Shown here: piece by piece, positions 12,946-24,769 of the stretch
How positions within the stretch are numbered: position 1 is the first letter of the stretch
How the letters are laid out: each line of letters begins with the position of its first letter
Source: Priapulus caudatus
Lineage: Eukaryota; Priapulida; Priapulimorpha; Priapulimorphida; Priapulidae
DNA: 49,095 nt
NCBI RefSeq assembly: GCF_000485595.1
Contig: NW_014577080.1
Span: 437,758-486,852, forward strand
Reading direction: 5' to 3'
Position numbers and translations under genes: made by a program
Notes under the pieces: generated by a model
Told to the model about the DNA's origin: nothing
The model's input: the letters and a program-made list of their open reading frames with translations, nothing else
Databases searched by the model: none

Positions 12946-13366
12946 CACAGGCGCACGCACGCACGCACACACGCACGCACGCAGGCGCACACACAAACAA
13001 GCGCACACATGCGTACGAGGTAAGACTATTTTTCGCCATAGTGTGGAGAGAGACAAAATGGGTGGAAATGAGAGGGAAAGGAACAGTGCACACACACACA
13101 CACGCACGCGCGCGCACGCACGCACACACGCACGCACGCGCACACACACACGCACACACGCGCACACATACGCGCACACGCGCGCACACACGCGCACACA
13201 CATATGCCCGCACACATGCGCGCACACACTCGCGCACCCACACGAGCGCACACACACGCATACACCCACGCGCGCGCACACACACACACGCACACCCACG
13301 CATGCACACACGCGTACGCACGCGCACACACACACGCCTGCACACACGCGCGCACACACGCGTACA
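12946..13366. repeat. CACGCA-rich degenerate microsatellite in two blocks
   Basis: Two CA/CG-alternating blocks (12946-13012 and 13088-13366) are separated by about 75 bases of unique sequence. This alternating purine/pyrimidine sequence can adopt Z-DNA in principle. The four or more long open frames on both strands are repeat translations. Confidence 0.95.
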
Positions 13367-14202
13367 TGGCTGGAATTGCCTTGTTTGCCTGTTTTTAAAG
13401 TAAGGTTTATAAACAAATACTGTATTGTATCAGTCTTGTCGCATCAAATATTATTGATATCGCTAACAGCATTTAAACTAAATGTAATCTAAACAACTAG
13501 CCCAAAAATGCCTCATGAACGAAATTATCCGACGTTACCACGTGTGCTTAGCTGAAGCTGCTAACCTCCACGCTCGCAATGGTGTCTACTAGACATGCCG
13601 GGGCCACGTCGAATTGCGTGCACATACAGTTGCATGATGTTACTTGTGTATTTCCCCAGACCTGTCTATAAGTGTGCAGACATACACGACAGAACGCCAA
13701 AAACGTTACACCGCACCTTCACTTTTTATAGCTTTTTGGCTCCGCCATAAAATTTTACCATGCACGGTGATATTAACGAATTTTGGGCGCGCCCTGCCTT
13801 CGGCGACAGTGCGCAAGAACTGAGGAACGAAAACACGAAATTTCGAGCGCGTAATGCGACGAACCTACGAAAATTCCGACGACGCGTCCCACGCATTAAA
13901 AAAACAGCGATCGTTAAAAAAATAAATTTTCGATCTCGCTGTATATATTTAATCTTTTAATTCGTTACATAAGATCCATAAGATTAACAATATCTTATAC
14001 AGAGTGCTGCTTCGTGGACTGTCGCGCTCGCGTGGTCACGTCGTTATAACGCCGGCATAGTTAAAGGTTGTCCAATATTATGAATGTCGTCCCGTCTATT
14101 CATAGACGCTGAGTCGTCTTCCCCGCACGAACGCGCGCGTGCGCACAATTACACTAACGTATATATGTCGTAGTTATCTGTGATCCACGTATACCTATCA
14201 CA
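13367..14202. other. Gene-free stretch
   Basis: The 66-codon frame at 13760-13960 is Arg/Lys-rich but has no recognisable domain. No other feature is supported. Confidence 0.5.
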
Positions 14203-14210
14203 TGTGTGTG

Positions 14211-14289
<79 letters not shown>

Positions 14290-14408
14290 GTGTGTGGCGG
14301 TGTGCGTGTGTGTGGCATGTGTGTGTGACTATGCGTTTTGTGTGTGTGTGTGTGCTGTGTGTGTGGTGTGTGCTGTGTGCGTGTGATGTGTGGCGCGCGC
14401 GCATGCCG

Positions 14409-14470
<62 letters not shown>

Positions 14471-14500
14471 ATGTGTGTGTGTGTTTGTATATATGTGTGT
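14203..14500. repeat. (TG)n compound microsatellite
   Basis: Three long TG tracts are separated by TGC, GGCGG and CATG interruptions and a GCGCGCGCATGCCGGC patch at about 14393-14410. Confidence 0.97.
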
Positions 14501-16003
14501 ATTCATTATACGCCACATATTTTTACACATTTATACAAATATATGTATACCCAACTATATATTGCTCTCCAACATGTGCGCACCTCCACAATCGATATCA
14601 CATCAACGCACTATACGAAGAAACTCCCTGTAACACTTTACCGTGACACATTACAATCAACATTAAACAATAAAAAGGTTGTCACTAGCAAACAGACCGG
14701 GCATTTATAGCCATGCACGGGCAGTAGTTTTAGATAAATGACATGCACGAACGTAATGTCGGTGTATGTAAAAGACGGAGGGTTGGCCGCACTTGCGTGA
14801 GTGTGTGTGCGGCAACCGTGTGATAGCGCCACCAATATAGGACATCAATATTCGTGTAGGGTTATTGCCGGAAGGTGGCTAATAACGGCGGCTATTACAC
14901 GCTAGCGATCACTTCTGAAGCCCGGTTCGGTAAACGTTGGCTAATAATATATTTATGATTAAGTTGTTGACCACGTCAATCGGCGCGGTTCTGCGCAGAG
15001 GAACACCCGCGCGTCCATTGTACAGATTACAAGACCTTCTAGGATCGATAGGGCATGCGCAGAGTCACCTCGCCCGAGTTTCGTTTCTTTCCCGTATACA
15101 AAGGCTCAATTAGTAGAGTCTTTCATGCGAGCGTGCGGACAATGCGCTGCTCAATCAGTGCTAATTAATTTACTGCGATTTTCTTTTGTGACTTCGCCGG
15201 TGCCACCGCCAGTGAGTGAGACGCCGCGCGCGCTTTCAGATAGAAATCGGAAACGTTTCGAAGTCGTCTGCATTCGACGTGATACATATTGACAAGCTGT
15301 CAACACCCGAGTGCGCGCAGGTTCGTGCGGTTCAGCGTGCAGTTGGCTTGCCGATGTGCTCGTGACAGCAACGTCAGCGGCAGCATGCGTGGAACTGTGC
15401 CATCGCAGCACGCACTCACTCTTCCTATGGCTGGGATACGACAGCGCGCGCACAGTCCGGGAATATGCGAGAGAGAAGCTTTACAAAACTGCCGTGCTTG
15501 AAAAGCCGAGCACCGAGCAACCTCGTCTGTAGGGTCAGGCGATGTCGCCGGTCTATAGCGAGCGAGGCGCCATATCACGTGCAGTGGTTAATTTTAAAAG
15601 CTGCGTGAAATTGCAGGCTAAACTCAATGAAGCTGACGGCATCAGCTGGCAACGAGGTAGTAAAAATATTTGAGACAGAGGAAGAGCGAATTGCGCGCGC
15701 GGCGTGTGCATGGTGCTTATTTATATCAATCGGCGTAGTTTGATTTGTGTCGATGCAATCCAGTTTAATGCCACCATGTTTTCCCCGCTTGTCATGAAAT
15801 AGCAATTTGTCCAACGAGTCTGTACGACTAACGCCGGAAGAAAATTTTCGATAACCTGTATAAAGGGGGCTAGTTAGAGTGATGGTTAAACTTATTACGT
15901 AAACTGCCTCAGTGTGGGCTCGAGGAGGGTTGAGCGGAAGCAAAAATCACCCGGTTTAAAAAGTTTAGCCGAATCAACGTTATTGTAATCCACGAGAAAC
16001 TGT
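14501..16003. other. Gene-free stretch
   Basis: Mixed sequence with overlapping unrecognised frames at 15151-15578 on both strands and a 122-codon minus-strand frame at 15575-15943. None has a domain signature or convincing splice sites. Confidence 0.5.
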
Positions 16004-16106
16004 CCACGCACGCATGCGCACGCACACACACACTCACACGCATACGCACACGCACGCACGCACACACGCAAGCACGCACACACGCACACACATGCGCACA
16101 CGCAAG

Positions 16107-16163
<57 letters not shown>
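16004..16163. repeat. CACGCA-rich to pure (CA)n microsatellite
   Basis: A degenerate CACGCA block passes into about 27 pure CA units at its right end. Confidence 0.97.
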
Positions 16164-16164
<1 letters not shown>

Positions 16165-16737
16165 GTCTGGGTTGTTATAGACATCAGCGATTAACATAAA
16201 CAAAGTCCTCAACTTAGGAATTACTATTGCCCGTCACCTAATATCGCCATGTGAATTCGAGAGTCAGTCTTTATCACAGTCTTTAGGTACGGTTTCTAAC
16301 AGTATAGCTCTTATAGTTAGCCTACATGCGCAAATTATACGCCGCTCCGCACTCGCACACCTCCTTGCACTAGTTTAATATGTGGTGAACATGCATCCGT
16401 TTCATTGTGATAGATCAAAGCTAATAGTGTTCAAAAGGTAAACTATCGGTAGGCTGTAGGCTTTTGTTGCTTAGGGTAATAGAAATCCATAAACGGTTCG
16501 CGCATGCGTGTATGATATTTCACCCGAATTTGTCTCACGCTAGCATAATCTATTGTCTTAAACACAACATGGAGTAAAATGATTGTGTTAAAAAATTTTA
16601 AATGAAATTTAAGCTGGATTTCTGCCGTATACTAACCGACATTATCTTCTTCCGTATACAAATACCAAGCTGAATGTGACGACTCACAAAATCCTCCGCT
16701 GTGTGGCAGCACAATCGCTGCCAAATTCGATTTAAAG
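16164..16737. other. Gene-free stretch
   Basis: No supported gene. A GTGTGGCAGCAC segment near 16701-16712 resembles part of the foldback arm that follows and may be an element relic. Confidence 0.5.
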
Positions 16738-16953
16738 GTGTCACTTTCTCCCGGGCGTAGAGGGAGGGTGCCGCTACGTGGCAGCACTAGTCACTTCGTA
16801 CACTTCCGTCATTCCACAGGCATACTTCCATGCTAGACATGGCCTTATTTCCCTAACCCTAACCCTAACCCTAACCCTGACCCTGACCCTAATCCTAACA
16901 TTAGTGCTGCCACGTAGCGGCACCCTCCCTCTACGCCCGGGGGAAAGTGACAC
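16738..16953. mobile_element. Foldback/MITE-like element with telomere-type core (element A)
   Basis: The left arm 16738-16789 and right arm 16902-16953 are 52-nt inverted repeats matching at 51 of 52 positions. The arms start GTGTCACTTT and end CGTGGCAGCACTA. The 112-nt loop contains eight CCCTAA-type units at 16851-16898: four CCCTAA, two CCCTGA, one CCCTAA and one TCCTAA. No protein is encoded and no clear target-site duplication flanks the arms. Calling it a non-autonomous transposon is inference; a palindromic rearrangement product is an alternative. Confidence 0.8.
16851..16898. repeat. Interstitial telomere-like repeat (CCCTAA)n
   Basis: Eight contiguous hexamers, five of them exact CCCTAA (TTAGGG on the other strand). 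It lies wholly inside the loop of element A, not at a chromosome end. Confidence 0.95.
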
Positions 16954-16992
16954 TGTCGAGTGCTGATTGAGTGTGCACTTGTGGCGTGCAAA

Positions 16993-17175
16993 CCACTAAT
17001 CTCTACTATACTAACTATACTAACTAACTATAAACTATAACTAATAACTATAACTAACTATAACTAAAAACTAAAAATAAAAATAAAAACTAACTATAAC
17101 TATAACTAACTATAAACTATAACTAACTACTAACTAACTATACTATACTAATGTTAGTATAGTAGAGATCAGTGG
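16993..17175. mobile_element. Foldback/MITE-like element with CTAACTATA-type core (element B)
   Basis: Inverted arms at 16993-17015 and 17153-17175 match at 22 of 23 positions (CCACTRATCTC then TACTATACTAAC). The interior is almost entirely a degenerate tandem repeat of ACTAACTATA/AACTATAACT, with an AAAAATAAAAATAAAAAC patch in the middle. The arms are bordered exactly by the 6-bp direct repeat TGCAAA at 16987-16992 and 17176-17181. That is what a target-site duplication would look like. It lies only 39 bp from element A. Confidence 0.8.
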
Positions 17176-17181
17176 TGCAAA

Positions 17182-17762
17182 CATACTGGCACCACCTACT
17201 AGATGACTGCAGGATTGGACTGGAATCAACGCGGTATATGAAAGCGAGTAATTGTCGTATTTGATCTATTGTTTGTATAATTGATAGCATTTTACGGCAA
17301 TGTACGATACAAAATGTACAAAATGTAGCTTTTCTCGAATTTAAATTTTTAACGAAATCATCAAAGAAAATTTCACTTGTAGAGAAAAACTCCGGCATTA
17401 ATATAATTCACGAACTAAATAGTAATGATGTTTCCCTGCGGAGCAATCAAGAAAGAGTTTCGCTTCATTTTCACAGATCCGCTCTGCCTCTTGAAAAACC
17501 GACACGCGTTGCACGGTTACGCTTCGCCGCCATTTCCCTCGACTCTCGTATAGCCACCACCACATCACCGCCAAGCGCCCACACACCCAAACTTTGCAGC
17601 GGCCGCGCGCATGCGTATCTTATCGGACTGCTTTCCTCGCGGAATATTGATTCGTATTGTAACAGCCCTCGTATCTCTGAGTTTCAGCAGCCAACCTAGC
17701 CGCACTACGGGCTGGGACTGCGCTCCGCATGCCAGCTGCTAGGATCTTGCTGTGAACAATTC
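17182..17762. other. Gene-free stretch, becoming GC/CpG-rich toward the putative promoter
   Basis: No gene is supported. From about 17480 the sequence is richer in CpG and includes GCGGCCGCGCGCATGCG near 17599-17615, consistent with promoter-proximal DNA. Confidence 0.45.
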
Positions 17763-17770
17763 TATATAAA
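17763..17770 (+). promoter_or_regulatory. Candidate TATA box upstream of exon 1
   Basis: TATATAAA lies in the right orientation about 560 bp before the initiator ATG at 18327. It is directly followed by GAGAGAGAGATAG and other GAGA runs that could form a GAGA-type promoter element. A start site about 30 bp downstream, near 17795, would give a leader of about 530 nt if unspliced. That leader would contain upstream ATGs. No convincing initiator motif marks the start, so this remains inference. Confidence 0.35.
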
Positions 17771-18326
17771 GAGAGAGAGATAGAACGAGAGAGGGCGCCG
17801 CGAAAGATTGAGAAAGAGCGCGAGAGAGAGCGAAGAAGAGATAGATGTATATGCGTTACCCGATTTCTCTTCAGTCACGCTGCGACTGAAATCTTGTTCG
17901 CTGTCAAAGCCGCTCGCGGCGTTTGCGTATATGATAGCTCGTCTTGGATTATTTCACAACGTGACCGTACGACGTCCGTATATCAGAGTGGAAGACTAAT
18001 CAAGGTGTTGCGGTGCTGCCGTCGTCGTAGAAATCTCTGGATGTGCTTTTGAGAAAGGCGTGCTTGGCGCTTGGATCCCTCACGTTCGCAAGCGTTACCC
18101 TGTTCGTTAGCGCAGTGTCGGTTTCCCTGTGCAGGCTTCACCCAGCTTCCCGTCCGTTCCTGAACAAATCTATCGACTGTACGGCTCGGGTACATGTTAT
18201 ATTACGAATGGAAAGCACGTCTGCAGTGATTATCGTGTCGCGAACATCTCCATAACATCGTTAAGGAATGAGAACGAAACCAACAGCATTGAACAGTGAT
18301 ACCCGCGTTAAATTACTGCTGACACA

Positions 18327-18390
18327 ATGGATACCAGAGTATTTGCGATCCTCGCAGCGATATTAGTCTTATTTAAAGTTATCGATGCTG
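18327..18390 (+). CDS. Exon 1 (coding part): signal peptide of an Ig-superfamily protein
   Basis: ATG at 18327 (context CACAATGG) opens 21 complete codons plus one base. It encodes MDTR, then a hydrophobic core VFAILAAILVLF, then KVIDA, which is a canonical short signal peptide with a small residue at the likely cleavage point. The frame stops being exonic at GCTG|GTAAGT, a strong 5' splice site in phase 1. The leftover G joins GG of the exon at 47806 to make Gly, so the reading frame is kept exactly. The product is inferred to enter the secretory pathway as a cell-surface or secreted Ig protein. The assignment rests on the signal sequence, the donor site and phase agreement. RNA evidence is not available here, and an intervening exon in the 29-kb intron cannot be excluded. 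Confidence 0.62.
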
Positions 18391-21300
18391 GTAAGTAACA
18401 CGCACACTCTAATTATTCTTCTGTGTTGCGATACACGAAAGCACGCTAGGCCAGTTTACAGATTAAATAATGTGCATTCTTGATATTGCATGCGTAGTCT
18501 ACGTAGTATAGTAAATATCGTACGCTAATAGTCGCGGTAATATAATCTTACCATTCACGCGTGCAGGTATCAGTTTACGGTTGTTTGGGAAATTTCATAC
18601 TGATCATGTTTGGCATGTTATCTCTCTCAGTCATGAAACTGGTGGAGTGCCAACACAAAACTAGAGTTGCCCTTTTACTCTCAGCTCCGTCAATATTACA
18701 ACTGATGGCTTATTCTTCATATCTCCGAGTATCTCTACCTTTGTTTAGCATATCTTTAAACGGTCATTTACTTTTGATAATTATTAATCCAGAAACTTAA
18801 CATATGTATACTGTTAATAAACGTAAAAATTATGGTGGCCTAAAACCTCGCCTAAAGAACCATAGTGAATAAATCTGAATATTTGCTGCATTGGTAAAAA
18901 CTATAACGTATTAACCGATGAAACGAAATTGTGATGAGAAAAGCATAAATAATTTTTCGAATCGTGAAATAATTCTGCCGCCATAGGCGAGCACTGCTGC
19001 GCATCATGTATAAATCATCGCTCTGCGTGTGTAGGATCGTACGCATCCGTGAATGCTACGTGCAAATGCGTGAATGCACGCACAAAGCAAGTTTCCGCGC
19101 ACCTGTGCCAGGACAGGTCACTAATAGCACTACTCTCTTTCAAACTGTCGTCTCCGCATTAAATTCACATGGCGGCTAAATATTCTTTGTGTTTTAAATG
19201 CGATATCTGACTCGCGATAGAGATTTTCCAGATGGTGCCGTTTAGAAACGTAACACGAGCCGCTGAGTACGATATTAGAGTGTATAGCTGATTCCCTGAG
19301 GATGATCAAAATTTAATGTACTAAGAATCGTCTTCTCCTAATGTAGCCACTGAGCGACTCTTGTTTATAAGGTGATGCCACCCTGCTAATCGGTCCTCTA
19401 GTGGTTTGCATTACCGCAGACACATATGCGGTTTCTTTCAATGGCGTTTTTTATTGACGTTAAGTGAGTCGTCACACTTAAAACGAGGTAGAATTCGTCG
19501 TCGTCGCTTTACATCGTCGATACTTTTCACGAATTCGGGCCGAGACCTGCTTCGGGAGTTCATCTTAGTTCATTCACGGTTGTATATTACACGTATTAGT
19601 TAAAAGAACTGCGTTTAGGAATATACACGATGATGTTCATGGTATTTCGTATTTCCATCGCTTCTCGTAACGTTCTTCGGTTTAGTGCCCGGGATCAAAT
19701 TAGTCAAATACACCGGGCTCTAGATTCACTATTAATGCACAATTATTTAAATTACCTTCGATAAATGCGCGCGTTTAGCTCATTTCAAACGGCCAAGCCG
19801 AGGTTATTATAAAATCGAACTTTATGGAGACGCGGTTTAGCTGTGGTTATTGTTGAGCATTTTGGTTATGCGTCGCACAAGTTCTATTGAATTTCGCTAT
19901 AGTTTTGTGACCAGTTATGATTCACAGATTACTAGACGTATGATGGCAAGACAAGTGATATGGGGCGCATTCCAAAAAATTCCCCTTAAACTGTGCTGTA
20001 TGATAATTTTTTCTCAATATATGCGCATGCACGCACATGCGCTCATCTCTCTCCTAATCCCTCCGACCCACTACATATAGTCGCTCTCTAAATCTTATAT
20101 CTCGTCTGCTTGTCAATTGCTGTTTTTATATAGCAGCTCGAAACAGGATCTAGCAGAACTACTTTGGAAAAACCAGACCTTGGCGACAAGCAGCAAGCGA
20201 CGCCCGCTCGTAGGTGCATACGTCGTGTCACCTATGCTCAGTACTGCTGATTTCGATACGCGTCGCGTCACCTGGCCGTTTAGCTTGTCACCGCTATTGC
20301 CCCGAATGCTATAAGCGTCGCATCAAGACGCGGTCACCGTTTGTCTCCGCTTATCAATTCTATACTGGCATAAGGTGCGACGTGCCAAGCATCGCATCCT
20401 GTTGCCACCGTTTACTGAATACAATATTTATCCTACGTAAATCGCACCGATCTGCATTTAAATCTGGATGCGGCAACAGCAGGCAGCCGCAGCGTCTATA
20501 TTGTCCATATAATGAAGCTAAATAATCATGTTGTCATAGCAATGAGCTAGTAGTGCTCACTCCGATGCCGCAGCACTTATTAACATCATTTTACAGTCGT
20601 GTTCGGTTTTGAAACACCTGACGTCCCGTATGGATTGCCGGGGAGATTGATGGCGCATTCGTCTTTCTTATCCGTTAAGCCGAAGATAAACGGCATACGA
20701 ACCCGAAATCTGACGAGAAAACGGGACTTACGAGCTAGAAAAAATGAGGGGATCAAAAAATGGCTAAAGTTAGAAATCGTCGGCGGGTACACGAAAGAAC
20801 AGGCGGCGAAGAAATCGATTTGCGACTAGCTCGTGTGCTTTATGCCACGTACGCCATCAAAAGACGTGCCATCAATGCGCTCCCGCGCTCGCGCGCACTA
20901 CTCGATCGTGGTGGTCCTTTAATCGCTGAGTGGCATTTGATGAAATTCTCAACAAATCCTTAACTACAATATCCACTTGTGTACGTCAAATGAGGGACGC
21001 CCGCGCCAGTAGGCGGTGCATCCATGTGCGCATCGCTGTAATTATGATCCCGCCGTTCGTAAAATAAGCTCGTAAAAGAAGTTCGTAAAAGAAGCCATAC
21101 CTGCGGATATCATAACTAAACGTGAGCGCCGCAGCGCTAATGACGGCTCGCCGCCCCTTATCGACATCTCGTCTCTCTCTCTCTCTCTCGCTGTATTAAG
21201 TAGCGAGATCGATTCGGGCGAGTGTATCACTCTCCACCTCGGCGGGCGGTCCCCGCGGACCCCTCTCTCTCTCTCTTCGCTGCTGCTCAGTGATGAACAA

Positions 21301-21532
21301 GCAAGCAAGCACGCGCGCCTGTGTTCGTGATGCTTAGTAAACACCAGCAGCCCGCGAGCGCGTGACGTGATGTAGCAACTTCGTTCGCTCGCTGAAAGTT
21401 CTTGTTGATATTTCCCTAAAAGTTGCCCCCGTTAGGTAATGCATGGGGGTCTTGCATATAACGCGATATATTGCAAAATATTGCATTAATACGACGTACA
21501 GTATAATTATATTACGCACCGCGTTATTACAC
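18391..21532 (+). other. Proximal part of the 29.4-kb intron, no gene seen
   Basis: It starts with the GTAAGT donor. A (CT)n run lies at about 21173-21189 and another at 21263-21275. An open frame at 20599-20829, with an acceptor-like TTTTACAG just upstream, is basic but unrecognised and was not accepted as an exon. Nothing else is supported. Confidence 0.5.
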
Positions 21533-21694
21533 ACGGTGTAATATACACCGTTTATATTTTAATTATACTCATCGTTATAATTATAATTATATTATATTGT
21601 ATAATACTGTATATCATACACCATCGCATATACGGTATATAATACCGGTATAAGCCTTGTGTATAGTATGCGTCCCCGTAATATCGTGAGCTAG
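21533..21694. other. AT-rich, hairpin-rich block
   Basis: A perfect 8-bp-arm hairpin (ACGGTGTA, ATA, TACACCGT) occupies 21533-21551. It is followed by many partially palindromic TATAATTATA, GTATAATACTGTATAT and CGGTATATAATACCG segments leading into the 46-bp array. Confidence 0.7.
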
Positions 21695-21924
21695 TATATT
21701 ATACAGTACTTATATACGGTATACTTATAGAGTACTTACGTATATTATACAGTACTTATATACGGTATACTTATAGAGTACTTACGTATATTATACAGTA
21801 CTTATATACGGTATACTTATAGAGTACTTACGTATATTATACAGTACTTATATACGGTATACTTATAGAGTACTTACGTATATTATACAGTACTTATATA
21901 CGGTATACTTATTCAGTACTTACT
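21695..21924. repeat. 46-bp tandem array, five copies
   Basis: Copies start at 21695, 21741, 21787, 21833 and 21879 and are essentially identical, apart from a TTCAG variant and a changed end in the last one. Each unit carries AGTACTTATATACGG and GTATACTTATAGAGTAC, which are partly complementary, so each unit can fold back on itself. Confidence 0.97.
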
Positions 21925-22215
21925 TGCACGAGCGTGCGCGTGACGTCATCGGCTGCCTGCGCGCGTGCAGCAGTATGTGACGCGCGTAGCTGTGACGGTG
22001 ACGCGCGCGCGCATCAGCGGGCAGGCGGAGGCGCTGTTGTGGATGCCGACGTGTCGCCGTAATGCGCTGATGATGAATAGCTCTCGCGCCGAGGACCGAG
22101 GATAGATAGACTCGAACGTCTAATTTTGAGAGCTTCGAATCGTTATTGCTGCGCTCGCCGGGGTGAAATTAAGAGGAGAGCCGGAGAGCCGCCGGCTAGA
22201 AATGCACGCTGGTCA
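21925..22215. promoter_or_regulatory. CpG-rich patch with a CRE, possible regulatory element
   Basis: It contains many CpGs, GCGCGC runs and a perfect CRE palindrome TGACGTCA at 21941-21948. No open frame, exon or transcription start can be assigned, so an intronic enhancer, an unannotated promoter or plain composition are all possible. Confidence 0.3.
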
Positions 22216-22224
22216 TCCGGGGAG

Positions 22225-22560
22225 CCAAGCTAACGTCCAAGGGTGGCGACGGTGTGCAGTTCTATCTAAACGCGCACCAAGCTAACGTCCAAGGGTGGCG
22301 ACGGTGCGCAGTTCTATCTAAACGAGCCCCAAGCTAAAGTCCAAGGGAGGCGAGGGTGCGCAGTTCTATCTAAATGAGGCCCCAAGCTAACGTCCAAGGG
22401 TGGCGACGGTGTGCAGTTCTATCTAAATAAGGTCCCAAGCTAGCGTCCAAGGGGGCGACGGTGCGCAGTTCTATCTAAACGCGCCCCAAGCTAACGTCCA
22501 AAGGTGACGACGGTGCGCGTTCCATCTAAACGCGCCCCAAGCTAGCGTCTAGCCGGCGAC
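22225..22560. repeat. ~52-bp minisatellite, seven copies
   Basis: Units begin CCAAGCTAACGTCCAAGG at 22225, 22277, 22329, 22382, 22435, 22486 and 22537, with lengths of 51-53 bp; the last is partial. Each contains GGCGACGGTG, GCAGTTCTATCTAAA and a variable GCGCC- or AGGCC-type spacer. Confidence 0.97.
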
Positions 22561-22679
22561 GTAGTCGTTAAGATGTTAATTTCGTAATAGTTTAATCTTC
22601 CTCATAATAGCCCCAGAAGCGAAAATGAAAATCTTCGCCGCCGCGCTGCGGCTGTACTGACGGGATCTGTAACAGACGA

Positions 22680-22897
<218 letters not shown>

Positions 22898-22900
<3 letters not shown>

Positions 22901-23889
22901 CCACGCGTCAACCGAATCGATTGTAATTACGAAGAAATAATCGCGCCGGAAAAAAATGCCATGGGTGTAGCCATTCGTGAGCGAGCGAAGCTTGCTTTCT
23001 CATGCGAAGCATCGCATAGAGTTTTCGCTTGCTTTTCTGAGACAACAGCGTCGTACGTGTCGTCTATATCATAGCGTGTCCGCCTAATATGATTACGTAA
23101 CTGATAACTTGCACTCGCGCAATGCCGTGGCGATGTTTAATTTACGAGGCAGCGTTATAATAATATGGGAAAGAACATTCTTTAACGCAGACTCTCATAA
23201 CGCCCAGAATCACGAGTTGGGCTTGTACAGTAACAAGACGTCTACACTTAGGCAAGTAATTTCCAAGTGAGGGAGGATTCGCGTACGTGTACCATATATA
23301 CCTACCTAACAAGTCGAATGTCTGAACGCACGGTCTCTGTTCGCCCTCCTTTCTGTGATGTGTCAGAATCGAACATATTCACGGTAACGACTGTCTGGCA
23401 GCGAAGTGCGCGCAAGTTCCCTGCCGTAATGCCCGTTCACGTCGTCGCTGTGCACTCGCATTTTACTTTGTACACTCCGCTAGCCGCATTTCCGTCAATA
23501 TGTGGTCCACTGAACGGGTGCCACGTGCGCATACACACGCTGACAGGTGTAACGAAGTAACTTTGAAAGCGGCGGAGCAACAAATTAAACACACAGCCGC
23601 GTCTGCAAACGCGCGCCACCCGTTTCGTCAACGTTTTCCCCGACAGTTCGATCTGTCATCGTGGCGGGTTTTCCTTCATCGTGCTAAACGGTTTGTTCAA
23701 AGGAAAGGTGATTTGTCTCCGTTCTTGGTGCGATGCGATGACAGCCATGCCCGCCTACACTGGTTAATAATAAACTTCATCCTCATTCATTGCCAGCTCG
23801 CCCATCCGCCTGTAATCCGGTGTGCCGAGCGCAGGGCGTCTAATGAAACCTACTCTCAATCGAGGGGAAATACTCCCATGCCCCCTCCT
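22898..23889. other. Gene-free intronic stretch
   Basis: A 203-codon frame (23500-24111) begins here but shows no domain, and its second half is a translation of the CT repeat. No feature is supported. Confidence 0.5.
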
Positions 23890-24089
23890 CGCTCTCTCTC
23901 TCTCTCTCTCTCTCTTTTTCTCTCTCTCTCTCTCTCTCTCTCGCTTTCTCCCTTTCTCTTTCTCTCCCTCGTTCCTGCCGCCTTTCTCTCGCTATATTTC
24001 TGCATTTCTCTCGTTTTCGATTTATTTCACACTCTCTTTCTATCGCTCGCCTTTTCTCTGTCTTGCTTTTTCTTTCTCTCTCATTTAGT
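23890..24089. repeat. (CT)n pyrimidine tract
   Basis: Near-pure CT with TTTCTC interruptions, degenerating rightward. The Ser/Leu/Phe open frames are artefacts of it. Confidence 0.95.
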
Positions 24090-24329
24090 CACACACCGGA
24101 GCAGTAATTGACGTCTCATATATAAATATATAGATTGGCTTGCGACCCGCAGCACGCTGCTGCAATACGCGGTGTGCGCTTACTTACGCGGTGACGGATG
24201 TTATGTGGGCCGAGTTCCTGTCATGGGAAAGGTGTTATTTTTAACGAATCTGATAGCATCATCATTAGTGGCTATAATTAGCAGAGGAGATTGTCTGATA
24301 TGGCAAAAAATAAAAGTATCCGCTACATA

Positions 24330-24760
24330 AGATGAATGAGCGTCCATTATGGGGATAGGACGAGCGTCTGTTATGGGGATGAGAAGGGTGTCTGATCGGA
24401 ATGGAGACGAATATCTGTTGCGAGAAAGGTGCCAGTGTCAGGTATGCAGAAGTGCCGAATGTCTGTCATGGGAATGGGTGAGTGTCATGTAGGGTCAGAG
24501 AATGAATATCTATCTGTTAAGGGGATGAAGTGTCTGTTAGATAAGACAGATAGATGAGTGGCTAGTACTATAGGAGGAGGGGTGAATGCCTTCGATGAGA
24601 GAGAGGTGTGTCTGTTGCGAGGATGGACTCAGTGACTGTTACAGGGAAGGAGGAAGTGTCTATATGAGTAAGAGGTGTGTGTCTATTACGGGGAGAAGAG
24701 GTAATTGTCTCACATAGGAGAATGATCAGTTATGGGAGAATGTTTGTTTGTTGTAGAGTT
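24330..24760. repeat. Degenerate minisatellite (GTCTGTTATGGGGATGAGA-like)
   Basis: Irregular units of roughly 25-45 bp share GTGTCTGTTA, GGGGAT and GAGAGG motifs, for example near 24365, 24387, 24460, 24530, 24607 and 24680. Divergence is too high to fix one consensus by eye. Confidence 0.65.
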
Positions 24761-24769
24761 GTTGCAAAT

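Noticed and set aside
18043-18255. Hydrophobic frame upstream of exon 1 tested as a signal peptide
   Set aside because: Its apparent start is GTG; the in-frame ATG context is absent, and it ends at a stop before exon 1. It is more likely leader sequence.
20599-20829. Basic open frame preceded by an acceptor-like TTTTACAG, tested as an exon of the Ig gene
   Set aside because: No signal, Ig strand or other recognised motif; it ends in a stop without a convincing donor in frame. RNA reads would be needed to revive it.
23500-24111. 203-codon + strand frame
   Set aside because: The C-terminal half is the CT tract read as Ser/Leu/Phe; the first half has no recognisable domain or repeated support.
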